Positions 17,849 to 27,683 of a DNA stretch of 64,000 nucleotides are shown here, piece after piece. The notes beneath the pieces are model-generated. The model saw only the letters and a list, made by a program, of their open reading frames with translations. It searched no databases and had not been told where the DNA came from. Numbering within the stretch: position 1 is the stretch's first letter; the number at the start of each line of letters is the position of its first letter. Position numbers and translations under genes: made by a program. Source of the stretch: Candidatus Latescibacterota bacterium (lineage in GTDB: Bacteria > Latescibacterota > UBA2968); contig JAJDYX010000010.1 in assembly GCA_022824945.1 (NCBI GenBank), positions 1 to 64,000 of the forward strand, written 5' to 3'.

Positions 17849-18226
17849 ATGCGGTCAACTGGTATCAAAAAGCTCTATTATTCGATCCGCGAGGTATCGG
17901 AACTCACCGGCGTAGAATCTCATGTCTTGCGGTTTTGGGAGAAGGAATTTTCTCAACTGAACCCCAGACGTGGTCGGTCGGGCAATCGCACGTACACAGA
18001 GCGAAATATCAAGGTTGTTTTGGCTATTAAGGACTTGCTCTACGGCCAGAAATATACGATTCGAGGGGCGGTTGAAAGGCTGAAGATAGACCGCAGTTTA
18101 TGGGAAAACCAGAGTATTGAAGGCGCGACGTCTAATATTGAAAATCCACTGGTTGAATTACAGCGAATGTTAGTCGAACTCAAGCAACTGATAGAAGGAG
18201 ATAAGACCTCGAATGCGGGGAAATAA
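17849..18226 (+). CDS. MerR-family transcriptional regulator
   Basis: The 125-residue protein has an N-terminal MerR winged helix-turn-helix (KLYYSIREVSELTGVESHVLRFWEKEF) with the RTYTERNI wing. A short helical tail follows, without an obvious metal- or ligand-binding Cys set. It lies 5 bases after der, so it is probably in the same operon. This short form is common downstream of housekeeping genes in FCB bacteria; the target is unknown. Confidence 0.85.
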   Translation: MRSTGIKKLYYSIREVSELTGVESHVLRFWEKEFSQLNPRRGRSGNRTYTERNIKVVLAIKDLLYGQKYTIRGAVERLKIDRSLWENQSIEGATSNIENPLVELQRMLVELKQLIEGDKTSNAGK

Positions 18227-18272
18227 AACTTGCGTTATACTATATAATTTTCTATATTTATCTTCTGATTAC

Positions 18273-18297
18273 AGAGTGGGCTTCTGCCCACTCTTTT
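18273..18297 (+). terminator. Hairpin terminator after the MerR gene
   Basis: AGAGTGGGC / GCCCACTCT is a perfect 9-bp stem with a TTCT loop, followed by only a short T stretch. It separates the der-merR operon from the rimP operon. Confidence 0.65.
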
Positions 18298-18390
18298 GAG
18301 TATATGGGGTAGTTAGAACCGCCAGGCCTGTTGTAAGGCATAGCCATCAACTCCCAGACGTGCGATAAAGCGGCAGTCTTGAGTTATCCA

Positions 18391-18831
18391 ATGATTATCA
18401 AAGACACCCTGACCCATCTGATCCTTCCGCTTCTCAAGCGTCGGGATGTCGAATTGGTTGAGTTAGCGGTTTCTGGCAACTATAGACGGCAAATCGTACG
18501 CATCTTTGTCGATCGTCCCAATGGAATTAGTGTTGGCGAATGTGCTGCGCTCAGTCGAGATATTGCAGATATGTTGGATACGCGTGATCCGATTGATGGC
18601 ACATATCTGCTCGAAGTTTCATCTCCTGGCTTGACGCGGCCCTTAAAGACAGACCGAGATTTTGAGCGGGTAGTTGGTAAAGCACTTCGCCTTGTTGTAG
18701 ATGGCCAAGGTGTTGTGGTCGGAACGCTCTTACAGGTCAAAGCTGATCATCTCGATGTCGAGTTACAAGGTGAACGAACCATTATTGAACGCGAAAAAAT
18801 TCAGAAAGCCACTGTGCATTTTGAGTTGTAA
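18391..18831 (+). CDS. rimP: Ribosome maturation factor RimP
   Basis: The 146-residue protein has the RimP fold: N-terminal VELVELAVSGNYRRQIVRIFVDRP, then the family signature YLLEVSSPGLTRPLKTDRDF, then an SH3-like C-terminal domain. It assists 30S maturation and heads the nusA-infB operon as in most bacteria. An in-frame TTG at 18379 is an alternative start. Its stop overlaps the upstream ATG candidate of nusA (TAATG). Confidence 0.93.
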   Translation: MIIKDTLTHLILPLLKRRDVELVELAVSGNYRRQIVRIFVDRPNGISVGECAALSRDIADMLDTRDPIDGTYLLEVSSPGLTRPLKTDRDFERVVGKALRLVVDGQGVVVGTLLQVKADHLDVELQGERTIIEREKIQKATVHFEL

Positions 18832-18851
18832 TGGTCGAGGAGGATCCTCAC

Positions 18852-20192
18852 TTGAATTACGAAGTTCTCGAAGCGTTAAGGCAAATTGCCCAGGAAAAAA
18901 ATGTCAACCGAGATATGGTTATCGAAACCCTTGAAATGGGATTAATCTCTGCGGCAAAAAAGCGGTTTGGAACCGGAGATAATGTGGAAGTCAATTTCGA
19001 CAATAACTCTGGAGAGATTGTCGTTGAAGCGGTCAAAGAGATTGTTGCCGACGACTCGGTCGAAGATCCGGGAATCCAAATTGGTGTGACACAAGCGCGG
19101 AAAGCAGACACAGATGCGAAGGTCGGCGGGGAAGTGAGGTTCCGCCTCAATTTTGCCGATTTTGGGCGCAATGCAATTCAAACGACAAGGCAGGTACTCG
19201 TCCAACGGGTCAGGGAAGCCGAGCGCGAGAAAATCTACGAAGATTATCAGGGGCGCATCGGAGAGATTATTTCAGGAACCGTGCAGCAAATCAGTCGGGG
19301 GGATATTCTCGTCAACCTGGGGCGAACAGAAGCGATTATTCCGCTTAAGGAGCAAATCAGAAAGGAACGCTATCGACAGGGGGATCCCATTCGCGCCTAC
19401 TTGCTCGAAGTTTTGCGTACAGCCAAAGGTCCCCAGGTGGTGTTGAGCCGCACACATCCAGTTTTTCTCGAAAGGCTCTTCCAGCTTGAAGTTCCTGAAA
19501 TTTATGAAGGTGTTATAGAAATAAAAGCCGTTTCTCGCGAACCGGGTGTGCGTGCTAAAATTGCTGTTTACTCCAATGATGCGCGCATAGATCCCGTGGG
19601 TGCTTGCGTGGGTATGAAAGGCTCGCGTGTACAGGCTGTGGTGCGCGAGTTGAGCAGTGAACGCATAGATATTGTCCCCTGGAGTGACGACGAAGCGATC
19701 TTTTTGTCGCGTGCTTTGAACCCCGCCACAGTCCGCCGCGTGGTGATTGACCGCCGCGAAAAACGCATGTCGGCTATCGTCGATGATGATCAGCTTTCGC
19801 TGGCTATTGGCAAAGAGGGGCAAAACGCCCGTTTGGCATCGCAATTGACTGGCTGGCATGTCGATATCATGACGGAAACACGTTATGAGGAAATACTAAC
19901 CGAACGCCAGGCTACGACAGTGCCATTGGCCGAAGTTCCCGGCACTGGTGAAGTGACGCGAAATCGCCTCGAGGCCGCGGGTATTTTGTCTGCTAACGAC
20001 CTCGTCCGCGTATCCTTAAATACGTTGCTCAAAGTGCCTGGTATCGGTGAAACAACGGCTGAGAAGTTGCGAGAGACTGCGCAGGAAATTGTTAATGACA
20101 AAGTGGCTGCTTACCGCGAAGAACAAGCGCGTTTGCAAGCAGAAGCGATGGAAACAAAATCTACTGACGATACATCAGAAACGGACGAATGA
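18852..20192 (+). CDS. nusA: Transcription termination/antitermination factor NusA
   Basis: The domains run as expected: an N-terminal RNAP-binding region (NYEVLEALRQIAQEKNV), S1 (GEIISGTVQQISRGDILVNLG), KH1/KH2 (DPVGACVGMKGSRVQAV; LAIGKEGQNARLASQL) and C-terminal helix-hairpin-helix repeats (LLKVPGIGETTAEKL). I place the start at TTG 18852, which has GAGGAGG at optimal distance and gives the family-typical (M)NYE. ATG 18831, overlapping the rimP stop, would add seven residues and has no SD. Confidence 0.95.
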   Translation: MNYEVLEALRQIAQEKNVNRDMVIETLEMGLISAAKKRFGTGDNVEVNFDNNSGEIVVEAVKEIVADDSVEDPGIQIGVTQARKADTDAKVGGEVRFRLNFADFGRNAIQTTRQVLVQRVREAEREKIYEDYQGRIGEIISGTVQQISRGDILVNLGRTEAIIPLKEQIRKERYRQGDPIRAYLLEVLRTAKGPQVVLSRTHPVFLERLFQLEVPEIYEGVIEIKAVSREPGVRAKIAVYSNDARIDPVGACVGMKGSRVQAVVRELSSERIDIVPWSDDEAIFLSRALNPATVRRVVIDRREKRMSAIVDDDQLSLAIGKEGQNARLASQLTGWHVDIMTETRYEEILTERQATTVPLAEVPGTGEVTRNRLEAAGILSANDLVRVSLNTLLKVPGIGETTAEKLRETAQEIVNDKVAAYREEQARLQAEAMETKSTDDTSETDE

Positions 20193-20207
20193 TCGGAGGT
20201 GAGCCTA

Positions 20208-22640
20208 TTGACAAAGACAAAAGGCAAAACAACAGTTAAGAAAAAACGAGTTTACGAGATTGCGCGCGAGTTCAATTTGTCGAGCGTCGCCATGGTAGAG
20301 CAGATTAGAAGCCTCGGTTTTGAAGTCAAAAACCACATGGCGGTCTGTACGACTGCAATGGTCGAGGCAGTACAAGAGAAATTTGATTCAGAGCGCCAGG
20401 CGACGCGGCGAAAACTCAGGCGCAAGGATGATGAAAGAAAAGAACGCGAGAGTCTCGAGCGAAAGCCTCGCGTGAGTCGGCCTCGTTCGGCTCAACCTGC
20501 TAAAAAAACTGAGACCAGCGGCGAAAGAAGGCAACGCCCACGACGCCGAAGACGCCGAACAGATTACCCAACTGTTGTCGTAGAAGATGTCAGTCAGACA
20601 CCAGTGCAGGATACCGAGACAAAAGCGCCAAAAACCAAAGAAGAAAAACCCGTAGTCCAGGATGAAGTCAAGCCCAAAGAAAAGCCCGTACAGGTAAAGA
20701 AAAGCCGCACGCGGTCTCCAAGAAAACGCCGTCGCAGGCGTAAGCGCCCTGTCGTTGATGAGCGCGAAGTGTCAGAAAATGTGCGCCGAACACTGGCGCA
20801 AATGTCGAGTGGTGCGGCATCATCACGGGTGCGCCGTCGGCGTCGTCAGGATAGTGAAGAGCCAGAAGACGAAACCGCAGACGGACAAGTTCTCAAAGTC
20901 AATGAATTTACAACCGTTGGAGAACTCGCTTCTCAGATGGATGTGCGCCCCACAGAAGTCATTACACAATGTCTCAAACTCGGCATGGTGGTGACCATCA
21001 ACCAGCGTCTGGATATGGACACTATTACGCTTGTTGCCGATGAATTTGGTTTTGATATTGAGCAACTTGAAGAATACGGTGAAGAGATATTGGAAAATGC
21101 AGAGGTAGAAACTTCTGATGAGAATCTAAAACCAAGACCCCCGGTAGTGACAATTATGGGTCATGTGGATCACGGCAAAACATCTCTTTTGGATTATATC
21201 CGAGAGACCAATGTGATGGAAGGTGAAGCTGGCGGCATTACGCAGCATATTGGTGCGTATCACGTTGAACTTGGTGATGGTCGCGAAATATGTTTTCTCG
21301 ATACGCCTGGGCACGAAGCTTTTACGGCGATGCGTGCCAGAGGTGCCAGTGTAACCGATGTCGTCGTTCTGGTTGTGGCTGCAGATGATAGTGTGATGCC
21401 ACAGACAGTAGAAGCCATTGATCATGCCAAAGCGGCCAATGTACCCCTGGTCATTGCAGTTAACAAAATCGACTTGCCCACTGCCGATCCCGACAAAATC
21501 AAACGGGAGTTGACCGAGCACAATGTCGTTGTAGAAGATTATGGCGGTAGTGTTCAAGTTTGCGAAATTTCCGCTAAAACAGGACAGAATGTCGATGCTC
21601 TGCTTGAGCTATTGGCTCTCGAAACAGAAATGCTCGAACTTACGGCAGATCCTGATAAACGCGCCAAAGGTACCATTGTAGAATCAAAACTCGACCGAGG
21701 ACGAGGAAATATCGCCACAGTGCTCGTGCAAGAAGGCAGGCTACAAGTGGGCGATCCTTTTATTACCGGCATGTTCAGTGGACGCGTCCGCGCAATGCTC
21801 GACGAGCGCGGTCTATCCGTGGCAACGGCTGGCCCTTCTCGTCCGGTTCAGGTTCTCGGTCTAGCAGGGTTGCCCCAGGCGGGGGATACATTTCACGTCG
21901 TTGAAAATGAGCGCGAAGCTCGCGATATCAGCCAAAAACGGCAGCAACTCAGGCGCGAACAAGAATTTCATCGGGTACGCCGCGTATCATTGTCCGATAT
22001 TCACAACCAGATTGAGACGGGCAATATGGAAGAATTGCGTCTGATTATCAAAGGCGATGTCGATGGGTCTGTCGAGGCTTTGCAAGACGCGCTATTGCAA
22101 ATTGAGCACGAAGAAGTGAAGCTGTCGGTGATTCACCGTGCTGTGGGGGCGATCTCCGAATCTGACATCCTGCTCGCATCCGCCTCAGATGCTATCATTA
22201 TTGGATTTAATGTGCGTCCCGATGCGAATGCAAGAGAAGTTGCGGCACAAGAACGCGTTGATATTCGTTTGTATCGCGTGATTTACGAAGTAGTCGAAGA
22301 TATTCGCGCTGCCCTTTCCGGATTGTTGGCACCCAAAATTGAAGAAAATGTGCAGGGAGAAGCACAGGTGCGCGAGCTTTTCCAGGTGCCGCGTGTTGGT
22401 ACAATTGCCGGCTGTCTGGTTTCTCAAGGGCTTATCCACCGCACGACTAATGCACGCGTTTTGCGCGATGGCGTTATTATTTACGAAGGCCGTATTGGAT
22501 CTTTACGGCGTTTTAAAGATGATGTTCGCGAGGTGCAAAACGGCTTTGAATGCGGCATTGGTATCGAAAATTTTAACGATGTCAAAGTCGGCGATGTCAT
22601 TGAAACTTACGAACGCGTTGAAACTACTCGCACGATCTAA
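20208..22640 (+). CDS. infB: Translation initiation factor IF-2
   Basis: The roughly 810-residue protein has an N-terminal IF2_N domain ([15 protein letters not shown]), a long basic Arg/Lys-rich linker, and a second IF2_N-like segment ([18 protein letters not shown]). The GTPase domain follows with GHVDHGKT near residue 317, DTPGH and NKID, then the domains that bind fMet-tRNA. TTG 20208 has GGAGG eight bases ahead. GTG 20199 is closer than the SD allows. Confidence 0.97.
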   Translation: MTKTKGKTTVKKKRVYEIAREFNLSSVAMVEQIRSLGFEVKNHMAVCTTAMVEAVQEKFDSERQATRRKLRRKDDERKERESLERKPRVSRPRSAQPAKKTETSGERRQRPRRRRRRTDYPTVVVEDVSQTPVQDTETKAPKTKEEKPVVQDEVKPKEKPVQVKKSRTRSPRKRRRRRKRPVVDEREVSENVRRTLAQMSSGAASSRVRRRRRQDSEEPEDETADGQVLKVNEFTTVGELASQMDVRPTEVITQCLKLGMVVTINQRLDMDTITLVADEFGFDIEQLEEYGEEILENAEVETSDENLKPRPPVVTIMGHVDHGKTSLLDYIRETNVMEGEAGGITQHIGAYHVELGDGREICFLDTPGHEAFTAMRARGASVTDVVVLVVAADDSVMPQTVEAIDHAKAANVPLVIAVNKIDLPTADPDKIKRELTEHNVVVEDYGGSVQVCEISAKTGQNVDALLELLALETEMLELTADPDKRAKGTIVESKLDRGRGNIATVLVQEGRLQVGDPFITGMFSGRVRAMLDERGLSVATAGPSRPVQVLGLAGLPQAGDTFHVVENEREARDISQKRQQLRREQEFHRVRRVSLSDIHNQIETGNMEELRLIIKGDVDGSVEALQDALLQIEHEEVKLSVIHRAVGAISESDILLASASDAIIIGFNVRPDANAREVAAQERVDIRLYRVIYEVVEDIRAALSGLLAPKIEENVQGEAQVRELFQVPRVGTIAGCLVSQGLIHRTTNARVLRDGVIIYEGRIGSLRRFKDDVREVQNGFECGIGIENFNDVKVGDVIETYERVETTRTI

Positions 22641-22921
22641 TGACCATTGGTTTTTGTCATATTGATCTGTATTTACCTGAATGCGCCTCGCTGAAACAGA
22701 AACGCAGCGTGCTCAAGAGCATCACGACGCGCGCACGCAACAAATTCAATGTTTCTGTTTCTGAACTGGGCGACAATGATCGCTGGCAAAGGGCACAGTT
22801 GGGTATCGCAATAGTTGCCAACGACTCGCGGTATGCCAATCAGGTGTTGTCAAAGGTGGTTGATTTAATCGAGCGCGAAGATCGCCTTATTTTGATGGAC
22901 TATTCGCTGGAGTTGCTCTGA
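22640..22921 (+). CDS. DUF503 family protein (YlxP-like)
   Basis: The 93-residue protein matches the DUF503 pattern: IGFCHIDLYLPECASLKQKRSVLKS, FNVSVSELGDNDRWQRAQLG and a C-terminal LMDYSLELL. Family members sit between infB and rbfA in many genomes, as here, and are thought to accompany ribosome maturation, but no activity is established. It overlaps the infB stop by one base (TAATG). Confidence 0.9.
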   Translation: MTIGFCHIDLYLPECASLKQKRSVLKSITTRARNKFNVSVSELGDNDRWQRAQLGIAIVANDSRYANQVLSKVVDLIEREDRLILMDYSLELL

Positions 22922-22922
22922 C

Positions 22923-23264
22923 ATGCCATCTTACCGGCCGGAAAGTGTGGGAAAAGCCGTTCAGGTTGCCCTGAGTGAAATTTTGCATACAGAAACCCGT
23001 GATCCCGGTCTTGCCGAAGTCACGATTACGGCTGTCAAGATGTCTCGTGACCTGCGCACGGCCAGGGTTTACGTCAGTGCGATGAGTGACTCTGGGGCGC
23101 AAATGCAGGTGCTCGAACGCCTGATGGGGGCAATGTCTTTTTTTCGCCGTGCGCTCGCTCAGCGCGTTCAATTGCGGCATGTGCCTGAGTTGGTCTTTGC
23201 CTGGGATGATTCCATCACTCAGGGGTCGCATATCGAGCAATTGCTCAATAGTCTCAACACATAG
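22923..23264 (+). CDS. rbfA: Ribosome-binding factor A
   Basis: The 113-residue KH-like cold-shock ribosome maturation factor binds 30S/16S rRNA. Typical segments are VGKAVQVALSEIL, DPGLAEVTITAVKMSRDLRTARVYVS, the LRHVPELVFAWDDSI motif and a final HIEQLLNSL. It starts one base after the DUF503 stop. Confidence 0.95.
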   Translation: MPSYRPESVGKAVQVALSEILHTETRDPGLAEVTITAVKMSRDLRTARVYVSAMSDSGAQMQVLERLMGAMSFFRRALAQRVQLRHVPELVFAWDDSITQGSHIEQLLNSLNT

Positions 23265-23267
23265 GTG

Positions 23268-24167
23268 ATGCCAATGCATGTGCTGACGCGGGGGAAGTCA
23301 GTAAACGGCTTTCTGGGTATAGACAAACCCGCTGGCTGGACTTCTCAAGATGTCGTCAGTTGGGTGCGTAAGCACTTTGGGATAAAAAAAGTAGGGCATA
23401 CAGGCACCCTTGATCCTATGGCAACGGGCATTTTGCTACTTTGTTTGGGGGCTTATACACGTCTGAGTTCCTATATTACGGACAGTGACAAACAATATCG
23501 CGCGGTTGTGCGTTTGGGAATAACAACCGATTCTCTCGACGCCGATGGTGTGGTTACCAGCAGGTCGGGAGATATACCAACCGATTTTGCACAAGTCGAT
23601 GCCGCCGTTGCCGAATTCAGGGGGGCGATTGCACAAGTTCCACCTATGTATTCGGCCATACGTATGGGTGGGCGCAGGCTTTATGAACTCGCCCGAAGAG
23701 GTATAGAAATTGATCGCCCAGCGCGTAATGTATGCATACATAAGCTCGATATTGCGGTATATGCACCACCGCTCTTGCACCTGAACGTGCATTGTTCTAA
23801 GGGTACTTATATTCGGTCGCTTGCTGACGACATCGGCAAACGGCTCGGGTGTGGTGCCCACCTCTCAACGCTTCGCAGAATCGCGGTGGGTTGTGTTGAA
23901 TTGGGACAATGTGTTTCAGTTTATGAACTCGCGCGTGCAGAATGCATTGCTGATGTGTTGCTCAATCCCCACGCTGTTTTATCTAATCTGTCATCGGTGT
24001 GTTTAACAGAGGTGCAGCAGGGGCGTTTTTTAAATGGCAATCCCGTGACCGATATTTTATTAGATGTCCAGGATATTGTAACAGTGCAAAATTCTCGGGG
24101 TATTTTGCTCGGTCTCGGCCATATCGTCGAGGGCGTCTTGAAGCCCATTCGCGTGATCCAGAATTGA
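23268..24167 (+). CDS. truB: tRNA pseudouridine(55) synthase
   Basis: TruB makes pseudouridine-55 in the T-loop of tRNAs. It has FLGIDKPAGWTSQDVVSWVRK and the catalytic motif GHTGTLDPMATGILLL, with the active-site Asp near residue 49. Further segments are KQYRAVVRLGITTDSLDADG and the YIRSLADDIG RNA-binding segment. ATG 23268 follows the rbfA stop closely; ATG 23274 is also possible. Its stop overlaps the ribF start (ATGA/TGATG type). Confidence 0.96.
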   Translation: MPMHVLTRGKSVNGFLGIDKPAGWTSQDVVSWVRKHFGIKKVGHTGTLDPMATGILLLCLGAYTRLSSYITDSDKQYRAVVRLGITTDSLDADGVVTSRSGDIPTDFAQVDAAVAEFRGAIAQVPPMYSAIRMGGRRLYELARRGIEIDRPARNVCIHKLDIAVYAPPLLHLNVHCSKGTYIRSLADDIGKRLGCGAHLSTLRRIAVGCVELGQCVSVYELARAECIADVLLNPHAVLSNLSSVCLTEVQQGRFLNGNPVTDILLDVQDIVTVQNSRGILLGLGHIVEGVLKPIRVIQN

Positions 24168-25120
24168 TGATGCGCATCATAACGCTTGAAGAACCGGTCG
24201 CGTTTGCTCACCCGGTGGTCACTGTTGGAACATTTGACGGCATTCACATCGGACATGTCTCTGTCATTGAAGCTATGATTGATATGGCACGAACGTGTAG
24301 GGGCACATCTGTCGTCGTCACTTTTGACCCGCATCCTCGCCAGTTTATCGACGGTGCTGATGCCCCCGGGGTGTTGACATCGCTTGAGGAAAAAAAGCAT
24401 TGTCTCGCCTCGTTGGGGGTGGATATTCTGGCTGTTGTTGGATTTGATGATGCACTCCGGCAGATGTCTCCCGAAGTATTTGTCAAATGCTTCCTAATTG
24501 ATAGACTCAGTGCCAGGTCTGTGATTATAGGTTACGATCACGGTTTTGGTAGGGGGCGTCAGGGTGGGTTTGAGACGATGAAAAAATTGGGGAAACAGTT
24601 TGGTTTCTCTGTTTTTTCACCACCGGCGGTGTGCATTGCCGAAAAACCTGTGAGCAGTACTCGTATTCGCAACGCACTCTTAGACGGAGACATGGATGCG
24701 GTTATTCAGCTTATGGGACATCCTTATCCCTTGTGGGGGCGTGTAGTAGAGGGAGAGAAACGGGGCAGGGCACTCGGTTTTCCCACTGCTAATCTCCTGT
24801 TTGAAACGCCGGGAAAACTCTTGCCAACACCGGGTGTTTATGCTGGTATTGCCAGGCTAGATCAGCCCTACATCGCCGTTGTCAATTATGGCGAACGCCC
24901 AACATTTGGGGGGCAGTCAGCGCGTTGTGAAGTACATTTGCTCAATTTTTCACAAAATCTCTATGGAAAAGTTTTACCCCTTGAGATTTGGCGCCGCATT
25001 CGCGGCGAGCGAGAATTTGGCAGCAAAGAAGCGTTAGTCGAACAGATTCAAGCAGATATACAGACTGCGGAAGATATGCTTTCGCAGCATCATACCTATG
25101 GAGGTAAATTTTGGCGTTAA
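24167..25120 (+). CDS. ribF: Bifunctional riboflavin kinase / FAD synthetase
   Basis: The 317-residue protein has an N-terminal FAD synthetase nucleotidyltransferase domain ([41 protein letters not shown]). The C-terminal riboflavin kinase domain has [11 protein letters not shown]. It converts riboflavin to FMN and FAD. The open frame runs 56 codons further upstream inside truB, but the ATG at 24167, overlapping the truB stop, gives the normal protein. Confidence 0.96.
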   Translation: MMRIITLEEPVAFAHPVVTVGTFDGIHIGHVSVIEAMIDMARTCRGTSVVVTFDPHPRQFIDGADAPGVLTSLEEKKHCLASLGVDILAVVGFDDALRQMSPEVFVKCFLIDRLSARSVIIGYDHGFGRGRQGGFETMKKLGKQFGFSVFSPPAVCIAEKPVSSTRIRNALLDGDMDAVIQLMGHPYPLWGRVVEGEKRGRALGFPTANLLFETPGKLLPTPGVYAGIARLDQPYIAVVNYGERPTFGGQSARCEVHLLNFSQNLYGKVLPLEIWRRIRGEREFGSKEALVEQIQADIQTAEDMLSQHHTYGGKFWR

Positions 25121-25380
25121 CAAAAGAAAGGAAGGCCGAGTTGATTGCACAATACGGACGCAAAGAAGGCGATACAGGATCGCCACAAGTCCAGATTGCG
25201 CAACTTACAGAGCGTATTGTACAACTGGTCGAACATTTTCAAACCCACAAGAAGGATCATCACTCGCGTCGGGGACTGCTCAAACTGGTTGGGCGCCGTC
25301 GCCGTCTGTTGCGATATTTACGGCGCGTGGATTTAGAAGGTTATCGTAGCTTGATTGCGGCACTGGATATTCGCGGTTGA
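25111..25380 (+). CDS. rpsO: 30S ribosomal protein S15
   Basis: The 89-residue S15 has [20 protein letters not shown], the [21 protein letters not shown] rRNA-binding region, and DLEGYRSLI. It uses a TTG start at 25111 with GGAGG six bases ahead, and overlaps the end of ribF by 10 bases. The weak start codon may let its translation be regulated. Confidence 0.97.
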   Translation: MALTKERKAELIAQYGRKEGDTGSPQVQIAQLTERIVQLVEHFQTHKKDHHSRRGLLKLVGRRRRLLRYLRRVDLEGYRSLIAALDIRG

Positions 25381-25391
25381 GTTTTTCATTT

Positions 25392-25438
25392 TTCCAGCAG
25401 TTGGTCGTATCTCTGGCCTTTTTGTCAGGGCGCTGGAA
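25392..25438 (+). promoter_or_regulatory. Imperfect long-range stem between rpsO and pnp
   Basis: TTCCAGC (25392-25398) pairs with GCTGGAA (25432-25438) around an interior with partial pairing. In other bacteria the rpsO-pnp spacer carries a stem processed by RNase III that controls pnp. This hairpin is in the same position; the role is inferred. Confidence 0.35.
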
Positions 25439-25468
25439 TAGATGTGTTTTGTAAATAGAGGAGATAGA

Positions 25469-27586
25469 ATGATAGCAAAAGTAGAGCTTGAATATGCCGG
25501 TCGTCCGCTGTCCATTGAAACGGGTCGGGTGGCCAAACAGTCACATGGGGCGGTGTGGATGCAGTACGGTGAAACCATTGTGTTGGTGGCTGCCGTTTCC
25601 GATAATAAACCTTCGGATTTTGATTTTTTTCCGCTTCAAGTCGATTATCGTGAAAAGATGTACGCTGGGGGGCGCATTCCCGGCAACTTTTTTAAGCGAG
25701 AAGGCGCACCTTCGACAACTGAAAAATTGCATGCGCGTTTAATTGATCATCAAATCAGGCCCCTGTTTCCGGAGGCTTATGATTTTGAAACGCAGGTTTA
25801 TGTCACTGTGTTGTCTTTTGACGGTGAAAACGATCCTGCGGTGCTCTCTATGACAGGTGCTTCGGCTGCACTGTGCATTTCTGATATTCCGTTTGACGGC
25901 CCTATTGGAGCCGTATGCGTTGGACGGGTCAATGGAGAATTTGTGGTCAATCCCACACTTTCCCAACTTGAAGAAAGCGATATCCACCTGATGGTGTCGG
26001 GCAATCGCGAGTCCATTATTTCAGTTGAAGGTGATTTTCACGAAGTAGCCGACGGTGATGTCGTAGAAGCACTGCGCGTTGCCCACCAGGGCATTGTACA
26101 ACTGATTGAATTACAGGATGATCTGATTGCCCGTGTCGGGAAAGAGAAGCGGTCTTACGACGAGCCTGAAGAAAATGAGGCCCTTGCCACTGCTGTTGCC
26201 GAACGCGCTTCAGAGCAGATTCACGCAGCCAATCGCATGCCGGATAAGATGGCGCGTGCAGAGACGTTGTCCGCAATTCGCGCCGAGGTGCGAGAAGCAC
26301 TCACAGAACACTTTGAAGACGCTGAAATTGGTGGTGAAATCGATCGATTGATCAAAAAGGATATGCGCGCGATGATCCTCTCGGAAAAACAGCGCATTGA
26401 TGGACGCGATCTCAAAGAGGTTCGGCCCATTGACATCGATCTGGGGGTATTGCCTCGCGCACATGGGTCCGGTATTTTTACGCGCGGGCAGACGCAGGCT
26501 TTGTGTGTGGCGACGCTCGGAAGCAAGATGGATACCCGAATGGTAGATGATCTCGAGGGCAAATCGTTCAAGAGCTTTATGCTCGATTACAACTTTCCCA
26601 ACTACAGTGTTGGTGAAACGGGGCGGATCGCAGCACCCGGCCGTCGCGAAGTCGGTCACGGAGCTTTGGCTGAAAAGGCACTCGAGCCCGTTGTGCCCAG
26701 TGAAGAGCATTTTCCCTATACGATCCGGCTGGTTTCCGAGATTTTAGAATCCAACAGTTCGTCTTCAATGGCCACGGTGTGTGGCGGTTCGCTCGCTTTG
26801 ATGGATGCGGGCGTGCCCATTAAAAGCCATGTTGCCGGTGCTGGCGTAGGATTGGTCATGGAAGGGGATCAGTGGGCGGTTCTCACAGATATTTTGGGTG
26901 AAGAAGATCATTTGGGCGATATGGACCTCAAAATAGCGGGCACGCGATCGGGTCTGACTGCGATTCAGATGGATATTAAGATCGGTGGTATAAGTTTTGA
27001 AATTCTCAATACGGCATTTGACCGCGCCCGAGATGCATTAAACCACATTCTCGGTCTTATGGAAGAAGCTATTTCCGCGCCGAGAGCGGGATTGTCGGAA
27101 TACGCGCCACGCATTTTGTCCATCCGAATTGATCCGGCAAAAATCGGCGCGGTTATTGGTCCGGGCGGGAAGACCATTCGCAGCATCGAAGAGACAGGCG
27201 CAACGGTTTCAGTCGAGGACGACGGGCTGGTTACGGTCACCTCTTTAGATGCGCAAGCCGGTGAAACCGCAATGGGCATGGTTGAAGCTCTCGTCGAAGA
27301 ACCAGAAGTGGGACGGATCTATGATGGCACAGTGCGCCGAATCACGGACTTTGGCGCGTTTGTCGAAATATTGCCCGGCAAGGATGGGCTTTGCCATATT
27401 TCCGAGCTTGAACATCACCGGGTGCGCAAGGTAAACGACGTACTCAGTGAAGGCGAAAAAGTTCAGGTCAAAGTGATCGCTATCGACGATCAGGGCAAAA
27501 TTCGACTGAGCCGCAAAGTCCTTATAGACAAACCCAATGGTGGTTCAAATCAGCAGGGTAGGCAACGCCCTCCCCAAAGATCGTGA
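25469..27586 (+). CDS. pnp: Polyribonucleotide nucleotidyltransferase (PNPase)
   Basis: The 705-residue phosphorolytic 3'-5' exoribonuclease contains two RNase PH domains. The first holds [20 protein letters not shown]; the second has [15 protein letters not shown] and [19 protein letters not shown], with the metal-binding Asp region [12 protein letters not shown] domain ([15 protein letters not shown]) and a C-terminal S1 domain ([17 protein letters not shown]) follow. ATG 25469 has AGAGGAGA ahead; the in-frame ATG at 25442 lacks an SD. Confidence 0.97.
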   Translation: MIAKVELEYAGRPLSIETGRVAKQSHGAVWMQYGETIVLVAAVSDNKPSDFDFFPLQVDYREKMYAGGRIPGNFFKREGAPSTTEKLHARLIDHQIRPLFPEAYDFETQVYVTVLSFDGENDPAVLSMTGASAALCISDIPFDGPIGAVCVGRVNGEFVVNPTLSQLEESDIHLMVSGNRESIISVEGDFHEVADGDVVEALRVAHQGIVQLIELQDDLIARVGKEKRSYDEPEENEALATAVAERASEQIHAANRMPDKMARAETLSAIRAEVREALTEHFEDAEIGGEIDRLIKKDMRAMILSEKQRIDGRDLKEVRPIDIDLGVLPRAHGSGIFTRGQTQALCVATLGSKMDTRMVDDLEGKSFKSFMLDYNFPNYSVGETGRIAAPGRREVGHGALAEKALEPVVPSEEHFPYTIRLVSEILESNSSSSMATVCGGSLALMDAGVPIKSHVAGAGVGLVMEGDQWAVLTDILGEEDHLGDMDLKIAGTRSGLTAIQMDIKIGGISFEILNTAFDRARDALNHILGLMEEAISAPRAGLSEYAPRILSIRIDPAKIGAVIGPGGKTIRSIEETGATVSVEDDGLVTVTSLDAQAGETAMGMVEALVEEPEVGRIYDGTVRRITDFGAFVEILPGKDGLCHISELEHHRVRKVNDVLSEGEKVQVKVIAIDDQGKIRLSRKVLIDKPNGGSNQQGRQRPPQRS

Positions 27587-27612
27587 GATTTGCATATATT
27601 TAACGAAAGGAT

Positions 27613-27657
27613 AAGACGATCGGTGGGCAATCAGGTGATACCCGGTCGTCTTTTTTA
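27613..27657 (+). terminator. Rho-independent terminator after pnp
   Basis: AAGACGATCGGTGGG pairs with TACCCGGTCGTCTT (with a wobble/mismatch) around a loop of about 11 bases, and TTTTTT follows. It closes the rimP-pnp operon before asnS. Confidence 0.8.
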
Positions 27658-27683
27658 ATTTTTATTCTCTCAGGGAACGGTAT

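Noticed and set aside
27587..27683. T-box or other tRNA-sensing leader before asnS-leuS
   Set aside because: The only structure is the pnp terminator; no T-box core (AGGGTGGNACCGCG) is visible.
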